The position numbers and the translations under genes were made by a program. Below, one piece after another: positions 1 to 8,000 of a stretch of 10,204 bases of DNA. Under the pieces are notes generated by a model, which was not told the DNA's origin, ran no database searches, and worked only from the letters and a program-made list of their open reading frames with translations. Source of the stretch: Pseudomonadota bacterium. GTDB lineage: Bacteria; Pseudomonadota; Gammaproteobacteria; Burkholderiales; Rhodocyclaceae. The number at the start of each line of letters is the position of its first letter. The first letter of the stretch is position 1. The DNA lies in NCBI GenBank assembly GCA_030917225.1, contig JAUPVD010000051.1, forward strand, positions 1-10,204. Reading direction: 5' to 3'.

Positions 1-2
1 AT

Positions 3-128
3 GCGGAAACTGTCGCTTTCGACCGCACCAGACTGCAGGCGGGGGACCGCATCCCTCACATGGGCTGGAGCGATATCGCCATCACCCGCCCACACCCCCT
101 GCTGGCGGATCTGCCGGCTACCCCAAGA
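3..128 (+). pseudogene. C-terminally truncated HisH-type glutamine amidotransferase fragment, cut by the window edge
   Basis: Reading frame 3 is open from the left edge of the window. Its first 42 residues contain an IPHMGW block (codons around 48-65) followed by a ...RPHPLLADLP...PR stretch. This is the pattern that precedes the FYFVHSY and HPE segments in HisH, the glutaminase subunit of imidazole glycerol phosphate synthase, and in its LPS/flagellin-sugar paralogs. After PATPR (ending near base 128) the similarity stops. The expected FYFVHS strand and the catalytic HPE are absent in all three forward frames, and the frame runs on without a stop into xth. The fragment therefore looks like a gene whose 3' end was lost by deletion or rearrangement; an assembly join is also possible. 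Whether the upstream part with the nucleophilic cysteine is intact cannot be seen. The family call rests on motif recognition only. Confidence 0.55.
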
Positions 129-182
129 CCGCCCCGTTCGGCAGCAAGCCTTCGGGTGCATTTGCCAAGTGAAGCCAGCACG

Positions 183-944
183 TTGAAGCTCGCTACCTGG
201 AACGTCAATTCGCTCAAGGTCCGCCTGCCGCATGTACTGGACTGGCTTGCAGCCAACCAGCCCGAAGCGTTGTGCCTGCAGGAACTGAAGCTTGAAGACA
301 GGAATTTCCCGCTGGCTGAAATCGAAGCCGCCGGTTATCACGCTGTCTTCAGCGGGCAAAAGACCTACAACGGCGTCGCCATCCTTTCCCGCGAAATGCC
401 GAGCGATGTGCTTTGCGGCATCCCAGGTTTCGCCGACGAGCAGAAACGCGTGATCGCCGCAACGATTGGCGACGTGCGCGTGATCTGCGCCTATTTTCCC
501 AATGGACAAGCCGTCGGCTCCGAGAAATTCGCCTACAAGCTGGCCTGGCTGGAAGCATTGACCCACTGGCTGCGCGAAGAGCTCGCGCGCCACCCGAAGC
601 TCGCGCTACTCGGGGACTACAACATCGCCCCGGAAGCGCGCGACGCACACCCGGAGTGGAAGGAAGAAATCCATGTTTCCGTGCCAGAGCGCGAAGCCTT
701 CCACGCACTTACCTCCCTCGGCCTGAAGGATGCCTTCCGCCTCTTCGATCAGCCGGAAAAAAGCTTTTCGTGGTGGGACTACCGGATGATGGCCTTCCGG
801 CGCAATTTTGGACTGCGCATCGACCATATCCTGCTTTCAGATGCTCTGGTGGCGACTTGCAGCAGCTGCGCTGTGGACAAGACGCCGCGCAAGCTGGAAC
901 GACCATCGGACCACGCACCGGTTGTTGCAGAACTGACTCCATGA
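183..944 (+). CDS. xth: Exodeoxyribonuclease III (AP endonuclease family)
   Basis: This enzyme cleaves DNA at abasic sites and removes 3' blocking groups in base excision repair in the cytoplasm. The 253-residue product has the full set of EEP-fold exonuclease III motifs: ATWNVNS with Asn7, LQELK with metal ligand Glu34, YFPNG with Tyr104, GDYNIAP with Asp145 and Asn147, RIDHILLS with Asp214, and the C-terminal SDHAP with the catalytic Asp243-His244 pair. The length is normal for the family. The start is placed at TTG 183 because family members begin (M)KLATWN directly there. Ribosome-binding sequence upstream is weak (AGTGAAG about 10 bases before). The only upstream in-frame ATG (60) lies inside the HisH-like fragment and would add 41 foreign residues, so it is less likely. 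The stop overlaps the start of the CRP/FNR-type gene by ATGA, which suggests co-translation of the two. Confidence 0.93.
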   Translation: MKLATWNVNSLKVRLPHVLDWLAANQPEALCLQELKLEDRNFPLAEIEAAGYHAVFSGQKTYNGVAILSREMPSDVLCGIPGFADEQKRVIAATIGDVRVICAYFPNGQAVGSEKFAYKLAWLEALTHWLREELARHPKLALLGDYNIAPEARDAHPEWKEEIHVSVPEREAFHALTSLGLKDAFRLFDQPEKSFSWWDYRMMAFRRNFGLRIDHILLSDALVATCSSCAVDKTPRKLERPSDHAPVVAELTP

Positions 945-1615
945 ACGCGGCAACGGCACTCTCGCCGGCAGGATTGCTGCAGCTCTACCCGGCGCTGGCC
1001 ACACTGGACCATCAGGATCTGGAGCTGCTTTGCCGGCCGGAATCGCTGATGAGCGTGCCCGCCGGCACCCAGCTCTTTGCCGAAGCTCAACCCTGCCGCG
1101 GTTTTCCCTTGCTGATCTCGGGCAGCATCAAGGTGGTCAAGGCTGCGCCAAGTGGCCGTGAAATGCTGCTTTATCGCGTCGAACCCGGCGGCTCCTGCAT
1201 CATCACCTCCAGTTGCCTGCTCGGGCATACGGCTTACTCGGCACGCGGCGAAGCCGAAACGGACCTGCAGATGCTGGCCCTGCCACCGGCACTCTTTTCC
1301 CGGCTTGTTGCGGAGCAGGCTGCTTTCCGCGATTTCGTGTTCCACCTCTTCTCGGACCGGATCGCCGAGCTGATGCAACTGGTCGAGGAAGTCGCCTTCC
1401 ACCGGCTCGATCAGCGCCTGGCGCGGCTGTTGCTGTCACGCGGCGATAGCATCCAGGCCACCCACCAGGCACTGGCTGATGAGCTGGGCAGCGTGCGCGA
1501 GATCGTCAGCCGCCTGCTCAAAGGATTTGCCAGCGAGGGTCTGGTCAGCCTCGGACGCGAAAACATCACACTGCTCGACCGCGAGGGCCTCAAGCGGCTG
1601 GCACAGATGATGTGA
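941..1615 (+). CDS. CRP/FNR-family transcriptional regulator
   Basis: The 224-residue protein has a cyclic-nucleotide-binding-type beta barrel (about residues 15-125), a long dimerisation helix (about 126-160) and a C-terminal winged helix (about 165-222). The recognition helix around residues 184-196 reads SVREIVSRLL: Arg186, Glu187 and Arg191 sit where CRP has Arg180, Glu181 and Arg185, so preference for TGTGA half-sites is predicted. The N-terminal cysteine cluster of FNR is missing, so it is not an oxygen-sensing [4Fe-4S] FNR. A CX5C pair (Cys86, Cys92) lies in the barrel, where CRP has part of its cAMP pocket. The pocket itself does not look canonical, so the signal is unknown; a thiol redox or metal signal is only a guess. 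The start is the ATG overlapping the xth stop. A matching operator lies directly downstream in front of the DUF2892 gene, the best candidate target. Confidence 0.88.
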   Translation: MNAATALSPAGLLQLYPALATLDHQDLELLCRPESLMSVPAGTQLFAEAQPCRGFPLLISGSIKVVKAAPSGREMLLYRVEPGGSCIITSSCLLGHTAYSARGEAETDLQMLALPPALFSRLVAEQAAFRDFVFHLFSDRIAELMQLVEEVAFHRLDQRLARLLLSRGDSIQATHQALADELGSVREIVSRLLKGFASEGLVSLGRENITLLDREGLKRLAQMM

Positions 1616-1633
1616 CCCGGCTGCGTTGCCGGG
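1616..1633 (+). other. Short GC hairpin immediately after the regulator stop codon
   Basis: CCCGGC and GCCGGG form a perfect 6-bp stem around a 6-base loop, starting at the first base after the TGA at 1613-1615. No T-run follows, so it is at best a weak or factor-assisted terminator, or an RNA 3' end stabiliser. It lies just upstream of the predicted activator site. Confidence 0.4.
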
Positions 1634-1636
1634 CTG

Positions 1637-1652
1637 TGTGACCCAGGTTACA
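1637..1652. promoter_or_regulatory. CRP/FNR-type operator TGTGA-N6-TTACA
   Basis: The 16-bp site TGTGACCCAGGTTACA matches the CRP palindrome TGTGA-N6-TCACA at nine of ten defined positions, and is self-symmetric at six of eight base pairs per half. Its centre is at 1644.5. If the -10 element at 1674-1679 is used, the start point is 1686 and the centre lies at -41.5, the standard position for class II activation. The recognition helix of the regulator encoded just upstream carries the RE---R residues expected for TGTGA. The pairing of this regulator with this site is inference. Confidence 0.65.
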
Positions 1653-1673
1653 TACAGCAGAACGACGATTGCC

Positions 1674-1679
1674 TATCCT
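1674..1679 (+). promoter_or_regulatory. Predicted -10 element of an activator-dependent promoter
   Basis: TATCCT matches TATAAT at four of six positions. At the -35 position (about 1651-1656) there is no TTGACA-like hexamer; that position is partly covered by the palindrome at 1637-1652. A poor -35 combined with an activator site centred at -41.5 is typical of class II CRP/FNR promoters. The predicted leader is about 27 bases and carries the AAGGAG ribosome-binding site at 1701-1706. Confidence 0.5.
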
Positions 1680-1712
1680 GACTGCGTTATCCAAATTTTC
1701 AAGGAGTCAGTC

Positions 1713-1904
1713 ATGAAAGCAAACGTTGGTGGATTCGACAAGATCGCCCGCATCCTGGCAGGCGTGGTTCTGGTGGGCCTGGCTGCAACCGGAACGGTAG
1801 GCGCCTGGGGCTGGATCGGCATCGTGCCGCTGGCCACTGGCCTGATGGGCTGGTGCCCGGCCTACAACATCTTCGGCATGAATACCTGCCCGATGAAGAA
1901 GTAG
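1713..1904 (+). CDS. Small DUF2892 (YgaP transmembrane-domain-like) inner membrane protein
   Basis: The product is 63 residues. It opens with the MKxNVGGxDKxARILAG-type signature of DUF2892, followed by two closely spaced hydrophobic segments (about residues 11-30 and 32-47), so a membrane hairpin is expected. The C-terminal part has the family's CPAYNIFG-x-NTCP block with Cys48 and Cys59. The start at 1713 is chosen because a strong AAGGAG lies 6 bases upstream and the family begins there; an in-frame ATG at 1626 would read through the predicted operator and promoter. In other bacteria the domain occurs alone or fused to rhodanese domains, as in YgaP, so a link to sulfur or thiol handling is often suspected, but the function of the stand-alone form is not established. 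It is probably controlled by the CRP/FNR-type regulator encoded upstream. Confidence 0.88.
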   Translation: MKANVGGFDKIARILAGVVLVGLAATGTVGAWGWIGIVPLATGLMGWCPAYNIFGMNTCPMKK

Positions 1905-1989
1905 AACGGCAGCAAGTTCCCCTCCTCTCTTGAAGCCACAAACCCGGAGCGAATCGACTCAACTCGGGTGGCTGTTCGCAAGAGATTTC

Positions 1990-2027
1990 GGCGGTACGGG
2001 CTGTGCGTTCCGTGCCGCCTATTTTTT
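1990..2027 (+). terminator. Intrinsic terminator between convergent genes
   Basis: GGCGGTACGG (1990-1999) pairs with CCGTGCCGCC (2010-2019): ten pairs including one T-G wobble, around a 10-base loop. It is followed on the plus strand by TATTTTTT, a good T-tract, so it should end the DUF2892 transcript. The T-tract overlaps the final Lys-Lys codons and stop of rsmA on the other strand. Read from the minus strand the hairpin follows the rsmA stop directly but has only a poor T-tract, so termination in that direction should be weaker. The rest of 1905-1989 shows no gene. Confidence 0.75.
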
Positions 2028-2792
2028 ATCCGTCAGCCAGTTGGCCGCACGAACGTAATCGGCAACGGAAAGGTCTTCCGCTCGGCGCGTGGGGTCTATG
2101 CCCAGCTCGCCATAGGCCGCATCGTCGAGAATTCCCTTGAGGTTGTTGCGCAGCATCTTGCGCCGCTGGGCAAACGCCGCCGCAACGAGCTTCTGCAATA
2201 CTCCCTCATCTTTCGCCATAAGCTCGTCTGGCGGCCGCGGAATCATCCGCACAACCGCCGAATCGACCTTCGGTGCCGGATCAAAGGCGGTTGGCGGCAC
2301 GTCGATCAACCATTCCAGCCAGAAGCGGTACTGCAGCATCACCGACAAACGTCCGAATTCGCTGTCGCCGGGTGCGGCCACCATGCGCTCGACCACTTCC
2401 TTCTGCAGCATGAAGTGCATGTCACGAACACGTTCGGCGTGGCTGGCAAGATGGAACAGGAGCGGTGTCGAGATGTTGTAGGGCAGGTTGCCGACGATAC
2501 GCAGGTTCTCGCCAAGCGCGGTGAAGTCAAAGGCCAGCGCGTCGCCCTCGTGGATACTGAGGTGCTCGGGCGAGTAGCGCTTCTTAAGGCGGGCAACGAT
2601 ATCTCGGTCGATCTCGACCACGTGCAGATGATCAACGCATTGCAGCAGCGGTTCGGTCAGCGCCCCCAGGCCCGGACCAATCTCGACGAGGCAATCGGTG
2701 CGCTGCGGCGCAATCGACGACACGATGGCAGCCACCACCTGTGCATCGACAAGAAAATTTTGCCCGAAACGCTTGCGCGGAATATGTTTCAT
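2019..2792 (-). CDS. rsmA: 16S rRNA (adenine(1518)-N6/adenine(1519)-N6)-dimethyltransferase
   Basis: RsmA (KsgA) uses S-adenosylmethionine to dimethylate two adjacent adenines in the 3' terminal helix of 16S rRNA during late 30S assembly; its loss gives kasugamycin resistance in E. coli. The 257-residue product has the N-terminal [10 protein letters not shown] block (residues 7-16), SAM motif [12 protein letters not shown] (36-46), the acidic VEIDRD (59-64), the catalytic NLPYNIS (102-108) and the C-terminal VDSAVVRM region. The length is typical for the family. Its start overlaps the pdxA stop by ATGA, so it is probably translated by coupling as the last gene of the lptD operon. In enterobacteria apaG and apaH follow here; in this window the operon ends at the shared terminator instead. 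Confidence 0.97.
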   Translation of the reverse strand: MKHIPRKRFGQNFLVDAQVVAAIVSSIAPQRTDCLVEIGPGLGALTEPLLQCVDHLHVVEIDRDIVARLKKRYSPEHLSIHEGDALAFDFTALGENLRIVGNLPYNISTPLLFHLASHAERVRDMHFMLQKEVVERMVAAPGDSEFGRLSVMLQYRFWLEWLIDVPPTAFDPAPKVDSAVVRMIPRPPDELMAKDEGVLQKLVAAAFAQRRKMLRNNLKGILDDAAYGELGIDPTRRAEDLSVADYVRAANWLTDKK

Positions 2793-3784
2793 GCTTTTCC
2801 CTGCATCGCCGCGACCATGTGCATGGCCTGACGCACGGCCTCGAACAGGCTGCCCGGATCGGCCGTGCCCTTGCCCGCCAGTTCCAATGCCGTGCCGTGA
2901 TCGACCGAGGTCCGGATGATGGGCAGGCCGAGAGTGACGTTGATGCCCTTACCGAAGGTCGCGTACTTGAGTGCCGTCAGCCCCTGGTCGTGATACATGG
3001 CCAGCACGCAGTCGCCTCGTGCCAGCATCGGCGGCGTGAACAGGGTGTCAGCCGGTAGCGGGCCGATCAGGGCCATACCCTCGGTGCGCAGACGTTCGAG
3101 TACCGGCGTGACGACATCGATTTCCTCGCGCCCGAGATAACCATCTTCACCAGCATGGGGATTGAGGCCGGCGATCAGGATGCGCGGCGCGACGATGCCG
3201 AACTTCCTTCCCATGTCGGCGTACAGGATGCGCAGGGTTTCTTCCAGCAGCTGCGGCGTAATGGCGTCAGCCACCTTGCGCAAGGGCAGATGCGTGGTCG
3301 CCAGCGCGACACGAAGCGGACCATGGCCGGTCTCGCCGGCGAGCATCATGACCACGCGCGGCGTATCCGTATGTTCGGCAAGGTATTCGGTATGCCCACT
3401 GAAAGGAGTACCGGCCTGATTGATGACGCCCTTGTGCACCGGCGCGGTCACCATGGCCACAAACTCTCCATTGTGGCAACCGGCAAGAGCACGGTCGAGA
3501 AGCGCGAGCACGTAAGAGGCATTTTTCGGGTTGATCACACCTGCTTCGGCGGGACACGCCAGCGGCACATGCAGCAACTCGACACCGGCCACATCGCGAC
3601 CCGGAGAATAATCTCGCAGGTGGCCGTCCAGGTTCGTGAGCATTCCGCGCGCAGCGAGAAGGTCACGGTCGGCAAGAACGACAAGTCGCGCAGGAAAATT
3701 TTGCGCGGCAAGCTGAAGGCACAGTTCGGGGCCGATGCCCGCCGGCTCGCCGGAGGTAATGGCGATGACCGGAAGGGCTGCCAT
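2789..3784 (-). CDS. pdxA: 4-hydroxythreonine-4-phosphate dehydrogenase
   Basis: PdxA oxidises 4-phosphohydroxy-L-threonine with NAD in the DXP-dependent route to pyridoxal phosphate; the product condenses with deoxyxylulose phosphate at PdxJ. The 331-residue protein begins with the typical [12 protein letters not shown] motif (9-20). It has the substrate-binding SGHTE (His131, Thr132) and three metal-binding histidines, His165 (ATTHLPL), His210 (LNPHAGE) and His265 (YHDQG), matching His166, His211 and His266 of the E. coli enzyme. The start at 3784 is one base after the surA stop and gives the normal N-terminus; the frame stays open upstream to another ATG at 3919, which would add 45 residues antisense to no known motif and overlap surA. 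The tight spacing on both sides indicates one operon with surA and rsmA. Confidence 0.97.
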   Translation of the reverse strand: MAALPVIAITSGEPAGIGPELCLQLAAQNFPARLVVLADRDLLAARGMLTNLDGHLRDYSPGRDVAGVELLHVPLACPAEAGVINPKNASYVLALLDRALAGCHNGEFVAMVTAPVHKGVINQAGTPFSGHTEYLAEHTDTPRVVMMLAGETGHGPLRVALATTHLPLRKVADAITPQLLEETLRILYADMGRKFGIVAPRILIAGLNPHAGEDGYLGREEIDVVTPVLERLRTEGMALIGPLPADTLFTPPMLARGDCVLAMYHDQGLTALKYATFGKGINVTLGLPIIRTSVDHGTALELAGKGTADPGSLFEAVRQAMHMVAAMQGKA

Positions 3785-3785
3785 C

Positions 3786-5087
3786 CTAACGTTCCTCGAG
3801 ACGGTACTCGACGTAGGCGCGATCGCGAATCTGGCGCAGCCAATCCTGATAGGCCTCGTCAAGCTTGCGCTCGCGCAACGCCACGCGGGCAGACATCCGC
3901 TTGCGCTCATCCGACACATCCTGGACGCGGCGCTCGATGACCATGATCAGGTGGTAGCCAAAAGGCGATTTCACCGGCTGGCTGAGTTCCTTGGGCGCCA
4001 GGCGATCCATCGCCCGCTCGAACTCCGGGACGGTATCGCCTGGGTACAGCCATCCGAGATCGCCGCCCTTGGCTGCAGAACCGTCCTGGGAATACAGCCT
4101 CGCCAGTTCGGCGAAATCGCCGCCATGAACCAGGCGTTCGTGCAGGCCGGTAAGTTTGTGCAAGGCATCGGATTCCGAGACCAGTTCATTCACCTTGATC
4201 AGAATGTGACGGGCGTGGGTTTGCTGCACTGGCGGCAACGACAAGCTGCCTTTCTTGCCCAGCAGCTTCACGATGTGGAAACCATTCGGACTTCTCAGCA
4301 ACGGCGATACGTCGCCCGGCTTCATCTTGCCAACGACTTCGACAAACAAGCCCGGTAGTCGATCCAGCGGACGCGGGCTGAGAATTCCGCCCTGCAGCGC
4401 ATCCGGCGCATCGGAGTAGGACGCTGCCAGTTGAGAAAAATCCTCGCCCTTGCGAATGCGCTCGAGCACCTGATCGGCCTTCGCCTTCAGCTTCTGCAAC
4501 TGCTCGGGCGATGCCGATTCCGGGGCACGCAGCAGGATGTGCGCGACCTGCACTTCCTCACCACCGCCGCCACTTTTTGCCGCTTCGCTTTCGAGAAAAT
4601 TGTCGACCTCGGCATCGCTGATGACCAGACGGTTGTCCACTTCACGTTCACGCAGGCGTGCCACAGTCATTTCTTCACGAATCTGCTCGCGAAATTTGGC
4701 GTAGGGGATCCTGTCTTTCTCCAGTGCTTGCCGGAACTGCGCCAGACTCATCTTGTTGCCGGCGGCAATCCGGTTCAGCGCCTGATCCAGCTGAATATCG
4801 TCGATCCTGAGACCTGTATCGCGTGCCTGCTGCAACTGAATGCGATCGACCACCAGGCGCTCGAGCATCTGCCGCTCCAGCACGTCGCGCGGAGGCAGTG
4901 GCGTCCCTTGCTGTTTCAGTTGTGCCAGCGCCGTATCCAGGCGGGTGCGCAGCTCATTCAAAGTGATGACTTCGTCATTGACGACGGCGACGATCCTGTC
5001 AGCCTCGATCGGGGTGCGTCCGGACTGCGCTTCCACCCCGCCAAGCATCACGACAAACAACAGGAACGCACGAAACAACATGGTCAT
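3786..5087 (-). CDS. surA: Periplasmic chaperone and peptidyl-prolyl isomerase SurA
   Basis: SurA escorts unfolded outer-membrane proteins, LptD among them, across the periplasm to the BAM complex. The 433-residue protein has a cleavable signal peptide (about residues 1-20, hydrophobic core FRAFLLFVVMLGG, likely cut after VEA). Next comes the N-terminal chaperone domain (IVAVVNDEVIT at 32-42, about 25-170), then two parvulin domains at about 178-276 (VAHILLR...GFHIVKLL) and 289-386 (ARHILIK...GYHLIMV), and a C-terminal helix (RVALRERKLDEAYQDWLRQIRDRAYVEYR). A Ser-Gly-rich linker precedes the first parvulin domain. The first of two nearby ATG codons (5087 and 5081) is preferred because AAGGG lies about 10 bases before it. 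The gap to lptD is 12 bases, so the chaperone and one of its main clients are co-transcribed. Confidence 0.96.
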   Translation of the reverse strand: MTMLFRAFLLFVVMLGGVEAQSGRTPIEADRIVAVVNDEVITLNELRTRLDTALAQLKQQGTPLPPRDVLERQMLERLVVDRIQLQQARDTGLRIDDIQLDQALNRIAAGNKMSLAQFRQALEKDRIPYAKFREQIREEMTVARLREREVDNRLVISDAEVDNFLESEAAKSGGGGEEVQVAHILLRAPESASPEQLQKLKAKADQVLERIRKGEDFSQLAASYSDAPDALQGGILSPRPLDRLPGLFVEVVGKMKPGDVSPLLRSPNGFHIVKLLGKKGSLSLPPVQQTHARHILIKVNELVSESDALHKLTGLHERLVHGGDFAELARLYSQDGSAAKGGDLGWLYPGDTVPEFERAMDRLAPKELSQPVKSPFGYHLIMVIERRVQDVSDERKRMSARVALRERKLDEAYQDWLRQIRDRAYVEYRLEER

Positions 5088-5099
5088 AAACAGAAACCC

Positions 5100-8000
5100 T
5101 TATTCACCAAAGACGGGGTCGGCCACTGGCTGGTTAGCCAGGCCATACCCCTGAACATTTCGCCGCAGCAGGTCGATCGGGTTGGAGCCGATGCGTGCGA
5201 AGTCGTTCAGCTCCAGCTGAACGAAGAATGTCGTGTTCTGCCTGCCGGAAGTCGTCACGACCTGATGGCCAACCAGGCGCACCGCCCAGCAACCGGCGCC
5301 GTATTCGAGGCCGCCAACCGTTTCGATCGGCTTGTGGTCGAGGACCGAGTAGTTGTAGCGACCGACTGCCGACCATCCACCCCAGATCGGCCACTGCCCG
5401 GCAATATCGACGTTCTTGAATTCTGCTCCCGACACCTGTTCGCTGCCATAGCGATAGCTCACGTTCAGCACCTTGCCCAATTCAGGCTGGTAGCGCGCAC
5501 CGATCGACGAGCGCTCCATGCGTGTTTCTTTCGGGTTGTACTGCAACGCAGTGTCTAGATACGTCTTCGGCAAAACACGACCAGAGAAAGCGGCAAGAAA
5601 ATCAGACTTGTTCCACTTATCCTCTTCGACCGTCGGATCAATCTGGCCAGTCAGCGTCACCCGCTGACGCTGGAAATAATAGCGCTGGCCGAACATGGCC
5701 CGCATCGCTTCGGCACCGCTGCTCGGATCGATCAGGCGCGTAGTCACCGCCGCCGTCAACTGGTTGGCATCGCTGATGCGGTCGTAGCCGGAGAACTGGT
5801 TCTCGCTGAATATCTGCGCGAAATTGAAGTCGGCCAGCGCCGAATCGAAGATCGGTATCTGACTCTGATCCTTGTAGGGCACGCTCAAGTAGTAAAGACG
5901 CGGCTCGAGCGTCTGCGTGGCCTTGGCACCGAACCAAGTCGTGTCGCGCTCGAAGGTCATGCCGCCGTCGACACTGAAGATCGGCAACGAGCGGGAGAAG
6001 GACTCCGATCCGGTTGACGTGCGTCGATCCAGAGAATAGCTCGTCACATGCGCGCCGACCTTTGGTGTGACATACCAGCCTGGCTGAACAAATGGCAACG
6101 ATATCTGTGGGTAAGCGACGGTGCGCCGCCCCTGATCCAGCGTGTCATGCGTAAACGACGAATACTGACCGAGGAAAGCAATGTCGGTGCGATAGAAATC
6201 CGGACGCCGGGCATTGACGTTGATCTGCGGCGCCAGGCTATATGGCTTTTCGATACGCTGGGCCGGATCGGCATCGGGATTCAAGGTCTGGTACGACTGG
6301 CCAATCACGGTCGCCCCCCACCACTCGCCGCCATAGTTGAGCGTTCCTTGGCGCAGCAACTGTCGCTGTGAGGTCAACACCGAGCGCGACGACAGATCGG
6401 TGAAGTACTGATCATCGGACACACCGGCAAGATTCAGTGCGCCCGAGAACCCATAACCCAGATTCTGCTGGTGACGCAGCGAATAGCCGTAGCGGTTGTC
6501 GCCATCGCTCAACTTGTCATTGGGCAGATATTCGGCGCGGACATCGCCCTGGTAGTTGTAGTCGCGATAGCGATACTCAGAGGCCACTTGCAAGCCACGC
6601 TTCGCGTAGATGCGCGGCGAGATTGTCGCATCCATGTTCGGCGCAATGTTCCAGTAGTAAGGCATAGACAGCGACAAGCCGTTGACGCTGCTGGAGCCAA
6701 ACGTCGGCGTCAGGAATCCGGACTTGCGCTCATTGTTGAGCGAGAACGACAGCCACGGCGAATAGAAGATCGGCGTGTTCTGGAAATACAGCGTGGTGTT
6801 CTTTCCTTCCCCGACGGAACGATCATAGTCGAGCGCCAATTCATCTGCTTTCAAATACCAGCCGGGGTCACCTGGCTTGCAGGTGGTGTAGTTGCTCTTG
6901 ATGAGACGCAACTTGTTTTCACCTTCGAAGTCGATGCGTTCGGCACTGCCGTAAGACTCCGTCAGCGGCAAAGGTGCCGGCTCTTCCGAAGATATTCCGA
7001 GCACGTTCATCAGCGAACCTTCTTCCGGCCGGCTCATCTGCAGTTTCTGTGATGGAATCGCTCCTGCTGCCGCAACAACTGCGCTGCCCTTGGCGCCCTT
7101 TTCCTGCTTCTTCCGCTCTGCGGCCGCAAACGTCGATTCGCGCTTGAGGTAGAACTCCGGCTGATCGAACACGCCTGTCTGGTCAGCCATCTTCATGCGC
7201 ATGCGTGGCCCGGTGACGCGATCGTCGCCCTTTTCGAGACGAACGTTACCAGTTGCCTCCAGCTCGTCTTCCACCGGCCAGTAGGTCATTCGATCGGCGT
7301 TGACGACCGTCCCCGCCCGACGCGCCTCGGCATCTCCTTTGGCGACGGCTTCGTGATCGGTGACTCCTGATAACTCATCGGCGGTCAGGAACATCGGCAT
7401 CGGCGCACCGCCGGTCTGCAGCGGCTCCAGCGTTTTGTCCTTGCGCAGAGCAAGCGCCGGCGCGGCGCCGTCAGGCAATTCTGTGGCATCGCTATCGAAG
7501 TTCAGCACCGGTGGCCGTCCAGCGCGCCACGCGTCATTGCGCCCCTTGTCCAGACCAGCCATCGTCGCAGGCACCGCATAAGTCGCCACGGCAGAGGAGG
7601 GGGCACGTGCGCCTCCCGCAACTGGCGCCGGCGTACCGGCAACCACGGGCAAACCAAGCAGCCCAGGATGCACGCGCAAGGGCTCAAGCGTGGTCACCTT
7701 GCCGCCGGAAGGTACGGGCACAGGAATCGGTGCAGCAGCCACCGGCTTCGCCGCTGGCGCCGGCGCTGGCGTAGCAACAACCGGACGGGCCGACTGTGTC
7801 GGGGCCGGTGCTGGTGAAGGAGCCGCTGCAGCAGAAGGAACGACTTCGGCTGGCGCAATGGCACGCGCAGGAGTCTGCTCAGGAGAGGAAGCCTTGGCCG
7901 GACGCGGCGTCTCGGCCGACTTAGTCTTGCTCGGCGCAGGCGCAGCCACAGACTCGCTTTCAGTGGTCAGTGCTTTCGTTTCGACCGCCTGCGCCTCGAC

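Noticed and set aside
413..940. In-frame upstream extension of the CRP/FNR-type regulator
   Set aside because: The upstream part is an Arg-rich out-of-frame reading of xth. The regulator family begins at the ATG at 941, which overlaps the xth stop.
1947..1974. Possible second hairpin (CCCGG ... CGGGT) between the DUF2892 gene and rsmA
   Set aside because: Only about five pairs around a large loop and no T-tract; the hairpin at 1990-2019 is far better.
1968..2831. 287-codon plus-strand frame opposite rsmA
   Set aside because: Antisense to an intact, motif-complete rsmA, and no domain is recognisable in it.
4431..5558. 375-codon plus-strand frame opposite surA and the end of lptD
   Set aside because: It crosses two real minus-strand genes and their intergenic gap, with no recognisable domain.
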